The notes under the pieces were generated by a model. It saw nothing but the letters and a program-made list of their open reading frames with translations, was not told where the DNA came from and did not search any database. DNA of 64,000 nt, taken from the NCBI GenBank assembly GCA_963921825.1, contig OY997596.1, forward strand, positions 4,159,001 to 4,223,000, given 5' to 3'. This document shows positions 55,037 through 64,000 of this stretch, piece by piece. Position numbers and translations under genes: made by a program. The first letter of the stretch is position 1, and each line of letters begins with the position of its first letter. The stretch comes from Erodium maritimum. Its lineage: Eukaryota > Streptophyta > Magnoliopsida > Geraniales > Geraniaceae.

Positions 55037-57686
55037 ATGGATATCGTGAGCCAGCTGGGGAGCATTGTTCCTTGCTTGTGGGACTGTTCTGCCAAACATG
55101 CCGCTTATATCTGTCGTCTGGAACAAAATATGGAAACCTTGAACACTGAAATTGGTAAACTCCAAAGCCTTCATCAAGATGTGAAGAACAGGGTTGAAGC
55201 TGAAGAAGGACGACACATGAGACGCACAGAGGAAGTCAACAATTGGCTCGAGAGAGCACACGCCATGGAAGAACAACTCATCCAACATGAGCTAAAAGTT
55301 GATGAACAAGTCAGGAAGAAATGTATGGGAATTAGCTGTTGCCCCAGAAATTGTCGATCCAGCTACAAGTTGGGGAAAGAAGTAATCAGCACACTTTCTG
55401 CAACCAGAGCAGTTATAGAGGAAGGGCACAATCTGGATGTTGTTGCCCACAGGTTGCCTCAACCCGCCGTAGATGAGCTGCCCATGGAGACCATTGTGGG
55501 CATGAAATCTACCCTTGAAAAGGCATGTACATGCGTTCAAGACAAGCGTGTGGGAGTTATGGGGTTATATGGCACTGGAGGAGTAGGCAAGACCACCCTA
55601 CTCAAGAAGATCAACAATGGGTTCCTAGACGTTAATGCTAATCATGAGCTCGACGTGGTGATATGGGTTGTGGTGTCTAAACCATTAGATTTGGGAAGAG
55701 TACAAGAAGCCATTCGTGTCAAGCTAAGTATTCAAGATGAGCAATGGAACAGTAAAAATGAGGATCTAAGAGCTGCAGAGATATTGAAGGTGCTCAAGAC
55801 CAAAAAAATTTGTGCTCATGTTAGATGACTTATGGGAGCCTATTGAACTGTCAAAAATAGGGGTTCCTTGTCCCAATCCAAGCAACAAATGTAAGGTAGT
55901 ATTTACCACTCGATCCGTGGAAGTGTGTCATCGCATGAATGCTCAAGAGTTGATAAGAGTGGATTGTTTGCCACCCGATGAAGCCTTTAATTTGTTCTGC
56001 AGCAAAGTAGGTGAAGACATTATAAATTCTCATCGAGACATCCCAAATCTTACAAAAGCCGTTGCAACAGAGTGTGGAGGTTTGCCACTAGCTCTCATCA
56101 CTGTAGGTGGAGCCATGGCTGGTAGAAGGAACCCACAAGAGTGGAGGCATGCAATAACAACACTGAAGAATCATCCCGCAAAATTTCCGGGCGTGGAGGA
56201 TAATGTGCTTCGGATTTTACTATATAGCTACGACAGATTGGAAAGCGATACTCACAGAAATTGTCTTGTATATTGCTCTCTGTTCCCAGAGTACTATAAT
56301 ATTCGTGAAGAGTTGCTTATTGAACTCTGGCTTGAGGAGGGATTTTTAGGTGAGTACAACAATATAGGAGAAGCACGAGCCCAAGGAGAATTCATAATCA
56401 GCAGTCTAAAGCATGCATGTTTGTTAGAAGAAGGTTCTAATAGGTTGTCAGTTCGAATGCATGATTTTATTCGAGACATGGCCTTATGGGTTACTGATAG
56501 CAAGTATGTGGTACAAGTGGGTGATGAGTGGACTGAAAGGAATGGAATTGGAAGATGGAATGCCGCACAACGGATTGCGATATGGAGTTATGGTGGCACT
56601 CGTCTTACTGAGGTACCAAATTGCCCAAATCTTATAAGTCTATTCATTCAATCTACCCAGTCGGAGGAACTTCCACCTGAATTTTTCAAATATATGGAAG
56701 TGTTAAGAGTAATGGACTTGTCAGAGAATAAGAGGTTAAAGAAGTTGCCAAATGGAATTGGTGGTTTAACCAACTTGCAATATCTTAATGTCTCGGGAAC
56801 TGACATCAATGAGCTGCCGATTGAGGTTCAGCCCTTGACGAATTTGAAAACTTTGATTGTGAGTTGCCAAAAAATTCCGAAAAAAGTGATGGAAAGTCTT
56901 TCTTCATTGCAAGTGTTTAGGAATAGGTCCGTTTGTGAGTCGGCATTATGGGAGAAAGAAATGTTGGAAGGGTTAATGTGCTTGAAGAATTTGAAGGATT
57001 TATCTATGACCATACATCATGCCTCTAATGTCAGTTTTCTGGAAGAGTCGCCCAAGCTACAAGGCTGCATAAGAAGTTTAGATTTGAGTGGAGTACAGGA
57101 TTTGGCCTCATTTACTGTAAGTAGAACATGTGATCAGCTTGAGTCTCTTGGCATATTCAGTTGTGAGGAGATGGAAGAGGTGAAAATAGAGGTAAGAAAA
57201 GAGGAAAGTTGGAAGATGCAATCCTCGAACCGCTACTTGTCATCCTCCTTTACTCTCAAATTACGTCTTCTAGTGATCAGTCGATGCCCCAAGATACGGA
57301 ATTTGACAGCACTCGTTTATGCTCACAACCTTCAAACTCTCTTCCTTTATAAGTGTGACTCAATGGAAGAGATAATAAGTGAGGGTGAAGAAAGTGTAGT
57401 TCAAAATCTGGATATGTTCTCATCCCTTACTTGTCTCGTGTTATATAGTCTGCCAAGGCTAAAGAGCATATGTCCTCACAACTTGCTCTTTCCTAGCATT
57501 GAAGAGATCTTCGTGATTGACTGTCCAAAGCTAAAGAAGCTCCCATTAGATGCCGACACTGCAAAGAACGCTCCTTTGAAAAAGATTAAGATTGAAGGAC
57601 AAGAAAGGTGGTGGGACGATTTGGTTTGGGAAACTGAAGCAACCAAACAACTTTTCGCTTCTACTTTTAAACTTCGGTATGCTTAG
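55037..57686 (+). pseudogene. CC-NB-LRR resistance gene (RPS2/RPS5-like), one-base frameshift
   Basis: Plant intracellular immune receptor type that senses pathogen effectors and triggers defence. From the ATG at 55037 (MDIVSQLGSI): a coiled-coil domain of about 150 residues, then P-loop GTGGVGKTT, RNBS-A DVVIWVVVSK, kinase-2 FVLMLDDLWE, RNBS-B KVVFTTRS, GLPLAL, RNBS-D CLVYCSLFPE, the MHD motif VRMHDF and about 350 residues of leucine-rich repeats, ending at 57686. Joined length is near 880 residues, normal for RPS2/RPS5-like proteins. A run of seven A at 55802-55808, where six fit the frame, breaks it just before kinase-2. All motifs are otherwise kept, so this is either a very young pseudogene, a damaged allele or a base-call error. 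Confidence 0.95.
55802..55808 (+). other. Homopolymer frameshift in the resistance gene
   Basis: AAAAAAA between ACC and TTT. Six A would read T-K-K-F-V-L-M-L-D-D; seven send the frame to a stop at 55825-55827. Confidence 0.9.
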
Positions 57687-58403
57687 ACAGGTACGTATTG
57701 CGAAACCTCGCTCTTTTAAATTATCCACACGAATTGATCACGGATCTTTACTAATATTTAAAAATGTGATATGATGATGAATTGGTCACGATTTTAGGCT
57801 AGTTTTTTCAGGTAAAATGATTAATTTATCATGCACTTTAAAAGGACTATAATATCTTCCCTTCATTTTTTAATTTTCAATGAATAACCCATGTTCCAAT
57901 AATTATAAAAAAGAGTTAATCAGAATTTAAAAATAAATTTGAATTAACTAATTGAATCTGAATGGTCTCTGATTAGACAATTTTAAGTTAATCTTAATTG
58001 TCTCTGTCGTCTCCTCTTGTGAATCCATCTTTGAAGGCCCGATGCGAGAGGACGTCGAAGCAACCTCTACACGGGATTCTTTCAGCGCCTCCTTCTCCTT
58101 CGGCACTACCTTTGCAACCGCCACTGAAGCATCCATCGTTGTCCCCACCTCCTTGGCCTCCACCGATAGGATGGCCCACGCGGTGTCACTTGGTTGCGTC
58201 CTCCTCAAGCAACGACATTCCCCCACCAAACCCTTGGCCGCCGGCCCCTCAAATGTTCCAAGAACTTTCTCTGGCTCTTCCTCTCCCGGGCGGCGCGCTT
58301 TCTACGGTTGTGCCTTTACCGTGTTCTGCTCCGACCCGGATCCTGGTTCCTCCTCTTCACGGCGTGAGCCTCTTCTCTCTACCGTTGTGTGGTCTAAGGT
58401 TGT
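57687..58403. other. Downstream of the resistance gene, unassigned
   Basis: Directly after the stop is ACAG-GTACGT, which fits a 5' splice site of a 3' UTR intron. From about 57990 the base composition turns GC-richer, and frames exist on both strands (about 130 codons plus, 93 codons minus). None matches a family I know, so none is called. Confidence 0.4.
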
Positions 58404-61046
58404 TGTAAAATCCACTTTGTTTTAAAAGAGTATTGTTTTGCAAACTGAAACATTGGGGTAAGTTTTTGAAAACAAGTTATTTTCAGAAGGAAAAAATCAA
58501 AAAAAAGGAAAAGGGAACAAATTGAACTGGGTTGGAAAGTTGGGGCGGTTGGGCCCAATCTGAGAGTGAGCCAGACCCGCACGCGAGACCAGACCCACGA
58601 AGCGCGAGCCCGAGCCCAAAACGCGCACGTTTAGGGTTCCTCTTCACTGGCCTTCTTCAGCTCGCCGCGCAGTTCCCGAGGTAGACACATGCAGAGCTCC
58701 CTCGCCTCTTCTCTCTCGATCCTTCGTCGTTCTTCTCCCTCTCCAGCCTCGCCCCCACCTTGCTCGCACCTCTCCTTCCCTTCTGAGCTTCGCCCGATCC
58801 TCTCCGTGCAAGGGATCGAACCATCGCCGGAGAAACCTCTCTGGGTTCGATTTTCCCGGACGCGATTCGACATCGGTGACGAGAAACAGTAGGTCCGAGC
58901 TGTTCCTCGACGTCTTCTCCTTCTTCTTCGACCTTGCCGTGACGGAAAACGTCCCTTTCCGAGCTCAATTCGAGCGGCGTGGGTCGGAACCATCGCCGGC
59001 GACCTCGCGAACCCTAGATCTGAGACGGAGTTTGGTTCCTGACGCCGCGCCTGACACCCTCGCTCTCGTCCAGCCACGGCCTGAGCTCCGCCGTCCCTTC
59101 CTGAGCTTCGTCGGCACTTCACGTTGAGTTCTGGGTATCGTCACCGCCGGAGACGGTGGTCGGAACGCACGAGTATCGCCGGAGCTGAGCGAGCCCGGGG
59201 ATGAGGCTAGACGGGCCTTGGGCCAAGTGGAGGGTTAGGCCAGATGTTTTGGGCCAATGGTCGAGGACTTGGGCCTGGCCCAGAACCGGACAGGTTCTGG
59301 ACTCGGGCTTGGACCGGGTCCGGAACCGGGTTTGTACCGGGTCCGGGTCGGGTATGGGGCCGGGTTCGGGTCGGGTCTGGGTCTGACTTAGTCTGGTTTC
59401 TGGACCGGGTCAGATCTGGGTCGAATCTGGCTCTGGTTCGCGGATCCGGGTCGGACAGAATTATTTAAATAATTAATTAATTAATTTGACTTAAAATTGG
59501 TATTTTTTGGACGTTTTGGACAATTCCGAGGACTTTGGAAATACCGGGACTGATTGGACTTTCTTCTCTGTTAAAAACCCAGACTTGGACTTCGTGGATT
59601 TTTCCCTAGAAGACCGGAGTTAGGCCAGGACGTCAGCTGCTAGGAGACGCAGCTGTTGTATCGCCTTAAGGTAGGGAAAGTAGCTGATACCGCTTTAATG
59701 ACGGAAAGTTACTAGTGTGCATGATTAGAGTTTAATAATAATCGGAAAGGTCCTAGTTGGCGTATAGGAACGACTGCTTCATGTAATTGATTAAACGGAC
59801 GAGTCTAGTAACATGTAGGACGAGATTCACTAGTTTAATTGCTTTATCTTCTTTCAATACTTGGGAAATTGCCGTGGTAGTAGATGGGCCAGGTCGAGCC
59901 CCAGGTTTGCGTGTTGTGTGCTATACCCGCTGTGTGAGAGTCTAAATAAGATTATACTCGGTGTTGCATGTTGTGACTGTGTGTGGGCAAGTGTGCCGTG
60001 TTTGATATAATGTGAACTCTTGGTTGTGGTATGACCGGGTGAGTAATAGACCAGCTGTGTGCTATGTTGAGATGGTCCAGTTGGTATACCGAGATCGGAT
60101 TGGCTTTGTGCTGCGTGTTTTATCCTTGTTGTGTGTGCCAAGAAAAGACGTAACCGGATTAGTACCTACACCGTGAGATAGTTCTGGTGTAGTGTATCGA
60201 GGCCAAGGATGGCGTGATGGATACCCGAGTCTCGGTGACAGGAGGACTTACGACCAAGGTGTGTGCCGGTCCAGTACGTATGTTGGGTAAGGCTTGTGTC
60301 TTTGTGCACGGAAGACATCGGACTGAGGGATTTTCGGTCGAGGATGTTACCCTCAGTCTCAGTGAGAGGAAGATATCGGGACTGATGATGTGTGGTCCAG
60401 TACAATATAAGAGGTTTAGTGCAAATGGCTTAGTGCATTCAATGACGTTGGTAATGTTGTACGATATCTGTGTGTGTCTCGCTGTGTGCCCTTTCTTGCT
60501 GTTTGGCTTTGTGCATTTCTTCTAAGTATGTTTATGATTTTGTGAAAGTGATCGGTAACCGGGTGTTGGGACCGAGGCTTCGTGTTCCGGTGCGACATTA
60601 GTGGACGGGCTGTGATAGCCAGAGACGTTAGAAATGGTTATACTATGTTTAGGGCGGGTCTGTTGTGTGTGTTGTGCGTGTTGTTTGGCTTTGTGCGTTG
60701 TCTGCTGTGTGTGTCGTGCGGGCTATCTGGCTTTGTGCATTGGGTCAAGTGTGACTTTGTTCTTGTGAGATTGTTTGGTGACTCGAGGTGTTGTTGTGCC
60801 TGATTCCTGTGTTGCAGTGCGAGTTCGCACGTGTGGTCGGTTGTGAGATAACCGTAGGCGTTGTTCATTGAGAATTGTTAGGTGTTGGGGGTCAAGAGCT
60901 AGTTGTCGAAAGTAGTATGAGTTCGGTTCGTTGTGAGTTTGTTTTATGGGTTGTGCCTGAGTGAAGGCCAAGTGTTGTCTAGGAGTAATCGTTTAACTTG
61001 TTTCTAATAGTTGTGCTTTACTAGTATGCCCTAAATGGACGGTTAC
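58404..61046 (+). repeat. Gypsy LTR, plus sense, 3' end cut by the next element
   Basis: It starts TGTAAAATCC and has the layout of the other LTRs: GC-rich leader-like part (58620-59180), GGTCCGGG and CGGGTC repeats (59220-59450), the conserved core with ATTAGAGTTTAATAATAATC, then GCCCTAAATGGACGGTTACT as in the LTR at 5902 (8427-8453). It stops at 61046, before its TGAGC hairpin. The remaining 3' part should lie beyond the window. Confidence 0.8.
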
Positions 61047-63614
61047 TGTCACGCCCCAAATCCGGTTATCGCCCGGACTCGAGGCATGACGGGTAATAGA
61101 AGACGAATAAACAATAAAACAATAATTAAACCTTGAAAACCTCCAATAAGTACCTCAGCCCATAAAATTTCGATACTATAGCTCAAATCCATCAAAACGT
61201 AGTTCAAAACATGAAATAACCCTCAGGGGGTGTAATAATAAGTCTTACAAAAACTGTTCTTAAACCAAAGGGTATAAACATGAAGTCTCTACGGGACCCA
61301 CACCGAGAAGCTCCCAAGCCTCTACTCCTCAATCAAACCTGTAGACACAACAAAGAACTCGCAAGGGTGAGCTTACGCTCAGTAGGGAAAACACATAGCA
61401 GGATAGACCTTCAACTCAATAAGATCAACCACCGAGTCAACCACAAGCATCTTAACAAACACAGGTAACAGATAAATCGACCAATGTTGTGGTACATGAA
61501 GTCTCCACCCTCCGATCCACATGATGTGTCCTCTCGGATTTTCCCTCAAATCCAGAGGAGACGCATAACATTGAGGCGACCGGAAACAACCCTTCGGGGC
61601 GCTTATCATCGGGATTCTCAGAAACGTCTCCAAGGGATTTTATGTCCTCGGGAACCAAGTGTATTACTCCCATGGAGAGCATACACTTGGACAATTTAAT
61701 AATAAGCAGTTAATAAGTGAATAACGTACTCAACCGAAACACGAAATAATACAAGCTCAACAACCACCAATTCAATGCCACACTTGGCTCACTCATCACC
61801 AATTCACCACAACAAGCAGTACACGAATCACGCAAACATAGTACACCAATCACACAATTCCAACTTACCGTTCACTTACCAGTTTCGAACCACCGGGGCA
61901 TCGATCACCTGATTGCACCGCTCGGTACAACCAGTCATACTCGATGCTCCAAACAAGCATTCAAGTAAATCAAGTAATCAGTCGAATACAATCAATGAGC
62001 AAGTACGAGTACAATCAACCAATTATAGGAACCTTCAAGAGAGCATTTACCCATGCAATTCTACTAGTTCGTTAGACTCTTTAGCCTATCCACTAAGCAA
62101 TCAACAACCAAGCATGTGATCCTAACAAGCAACTAATCCGAGGGCTTTGCCAAGGCTCCTCTACCAGACAATCATATCCCAAGTATTTAAAGCGAATTAC
62201 ACTAGTGATTGGCATCCTAATCGGTCACCACTAGACACTTCCGATTATTAGAAAATGAAAGACGATTATGCTAGTTATTCGCATCCTATAGGCATATCTA
62301 GAACCTTTTCCATTTTATTAAACTAGCATGCATACTAAGCATGGTAAACGAGAGGTTAAGGATTTCCCTACCTCAAGGTCCTCCTCTTCAACGCTTTGAT
62401 GACGTCCGGTGATCACCACTTTGCTCCTTCCTCGGTTCCCGGCGTGATCCTCGCTCCTCTAGCTCGATCCAAAACGTCTTGGACATAAAGAAACACTAAT
62501 TAGGCTCCACTTAGACAGTAAGAAAGACCCTCAAAACCCTTCCAAAGTTCAGCTCAAAACCAAGATGCCAAAACTCTCAAGAACCCTCAAGACACCCTCA
62601 CCCTGGTGGATCACGGATCTGGTCACGGATCCGTGACGCTAACCCTAACATAGCTGTGACGAGTGCCGTCACGGACTCCCTCACGGAGCCGTGACGTCGC
62701 CCGTCACGGGATCCGTCACGGATCCGTGGCGCACCAGGGCAGTTTCGCCCTTCTTCAACCTCTAGCTCCAAAACTCCGAAAAACCACCCTTAGTCCCAGA
62801 AATTTACCCCTTCCAACTCCCAAAACGGTCCAAATCCTTCAATACTCCTCTACCCATGGTACGAATCAACACACAAACAAGCTTCCAAGGATTCATCAAA
62901 TCAAACCCACTTCAAAATTTCCAACAACTATTGATTTCTCAACCAAAATCCAACAAGGTTCATCATCAACACCATCTCTCACCATCTCTACTCAAACCCA
63001 ACATCATCTAGCACTTTTCACCCAAAACCCAAGAAAATAGATAAAGAGAAATGAGGATTAGAGAGTTCCATTACCTCTAGAGTGATGAGATGAAGAGGAT
63101 GCTAGTGATTTTGAGGGTGGATGGGTAGAGGAAGACCCCAAATGACTCCTTCTTCTTTGATTTTCCTTCAAACCTCCATGGGAGCTCTCCTTCCTTGCTT
63201 CCCGTCTAAGTTTCGGCTACAACAAGAGAAAAATGACTTGATTTTGCTTCTCCAATCCAATATAATACCTAGAAGAAGTAAAGACCTAAAGGCCCTTGAG
63301 CTAGATTCCTTTGTAGTAGCTTTTGGGAGGGTAAAAGGGACAATGACCATCCCTTTTTCTCTCCTTCAACCAAAAGAGGACAAGTGTCCCTCTAGCTCAT
63401 TTAATTTCCAAATTACTTTCCAGCACTTTTAAAAAAGAAGCTTTAGTCGATATAAAGTCTCGTTTTGACCAAAATTGACTTTATCCAATATTATACTCAA
63501 ACGAAAGGGTTTTCTCCCCTGAAGCCAACTGTGATAATGGCTAATCCGTTTGGGTTTCGGAAAAGTCCCGAGTGGCTTCCGGAGTCACCGGTTCGACCGG
63601 AAGCGGGTCTTACA
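61047..63614 (-). repeat. 3' LTR of a gypsy element leaving the window (2568 bp)
   Basis: It begins TGTCACGCCCCAAATCC and ends GGGTCTTACA, sense minus, and is followed by a reversed polypurine tract and pol. All three conserved hairpins are present (61368-61381, about 61526-61566, 61898-61947). GTTAC at 61042-61046 is the expected left target duplication; the right one is outside the window. Confidence 0.93.
62609..62729. repeat. Cluster of CACGGATCCGTG-type palindromes in LTR
   Basis: The perfect palindrome occurs at 62624-62635 and 62717-62728, among GTCACGG and CCGTGACG variants. It is the counterpart of 3460-3590. Confidence 0.85.
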
Positions 63615-63648
63615 ATCCACCCCCCTTAAAGGAATTTCGTCCCCGAAA
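63615..63648 (-). other. Polypurine tract of the gypsy element
   Basis: In element sense GAAATTCCTTTAAGGGGGG then TGGAT, directly before the 3' LTR. Confidence 0.85.
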
Positions 63649-64000
63649 TTAAAAGCAAGGTACCTCAATGTCGAACAGGTGGGGATACTTCACGCGGATC
63701 TCATCTTCGCGCTCCCAAGTGGATCCTGCTCCCTGATGTCCCCACTGTACCAGTACCAACGGAATCGTCTTGTTCCGCAGGATCTTCTTCTTTGTACCCA
63801 ATATCTCTACTGGCTGCTCCTCAAAGGTGACATCATTAGCTACCTCGATGTCTGACCACTCAATGATGTGCGAAGGGTCTGATATGTACTTCCGCAGCTG
63901 GGACACATGGAAAACGTTATGCATGTTCCCAAGCTGCGGTGGCAAGGCCAACCGATAAGCTACAGCTCCAATCTTCTCTAATACATCAAAAGGTCCGATG
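63649..64000 (-). CDS. C-terminal end of Ty3/gypsy pol with chromodomain (partial)
   Basis: The frame is open to the window edge and reads IGPFDVLEKIGAVAYRLALP, then GNMHNVFHVSQLRKYISDP, the end of integrase, and EEQPVEILG, LRNKTIPLVLVQW and TWEREDEIRVKYPHLF, a chromodomain-like tail. This marks a chromovirus, most like the Tekay/Del lineage. The tail is thought to steer insertion towards chromatin. No stop or frameshift is seen in this part, so the element beyond the edge may be a full, autonomous member of the family whose LTRs litter the window. Confidence 0.93.
   Translation of the reverse strand, partial: IGPFDVLEKIGAVAYRLALPPQLGNMHNVFHVSQLRKYISDPSHIIEWSDIEVANDVTFEEQPVEILGTKKKILRNKTIPLVLVQWGHQGAGSTWEREDEIRVKYPHLFDIEVPCF

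Noticed and set aside
57948-58425. Frames of 93, 127 and 136 codons downstream of the resistance gene
   Set aside because: Frames overlap on both strands, no domain or splice logic supports one over another. Left as unassigned sequence.
58631-59122. 163-codon minus-strand frame
   Set aside because: It is antisense to the GC-rich part of the LTR at 58404 and is low-complexity (Arg, Gly, Glu). No family recognised.

Overview
This is nuclear plant DNA, most likely from a eudicot with a retrotransposon-rich genome. The signs are Ty1/copia and Ty3/gypsy elements primed by initiator-Met tRNA, a PIF/Harbinger transposase remnant, LINE ORF1 remnants with a plant-type RRM, and one CC-NB-LRR resistance gene. 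No bacterial, organellar, rRNA, tRNA or CRISPR feature was seen. I could not settle the species.

Layout. (1) 1-19838: an old, broken copia element ('copia A': LTR tail, PBS, leader, decayed gag-pol at 16161-18955, start of the 3' LTR at 19312). It is split by a rearranged gypsy element (about 533-15356). That gypsy holds a solo LTR in gag (1615-4523) and another in its 3' LTR (8547-15104), which holds a third (9644-12846). (2) 19850-32077: a 5'-truncated LINE ORF1 fragment, split by a gypsy solo LTR (19930-31606), which is itself split by a complete copia element ('copia C', 21306-30266). Copia C has 1687-bp LTRs that look identical and an intact 1341-codon polyprotein. (3) 32.1-38.2 kb: a dead PIF/Harbinger transposase gene, several LINE ORF1-type pseudogenes and an RNase H-like remnant. 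(4) 37905-50584: a gypsy LTR (38173-40720) with a gag-bearing internal stub, then a second copy of the flank plus LTR (44617-50584), the flank copy being split by another solo LTR (44806-47952). (5) 50691-53383: two LINE-derived ORF1-only elements, one complete with a 13-bp target duplication. (6) 55037-57686: the only convincing host-type gene, a CC-NB-LRR with a one-base frameshift in an A run. (7) 58404-64000: a gypsy LTR split by the 3' end of a chromodomain-type gypsy element that leaves the window.

Nearly every mobile-element border was fixed by matching target-site duplications: CACTT, GTTGG, AACAG, AGTTG, GTATC, TACGG and CACCG for LTR insertions, and 11 and 13 bp for LINE-type insertions. 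These give a relative order of events, with copia C the most recent in its stack.

The most interesting signals beyond the annotation are: small RNA hairpins kept across otherwise diverged gypsy LTRs (a stem with a GNRA-type loop, TGAGC-GNAA-GCTCA, and a second TTGTACCG/CGGTACAA hairpin with wobble-compatible changes); a family of LINE-derived elements that carry an RRM ORF1 but no reverse transcriptase (half-LINE elements); and a flank-plus-LTR duplication with a 9-bp inverted repeat at its junction. Most other short reading frames in the window lie inside LTRs and were not annotated as genes.
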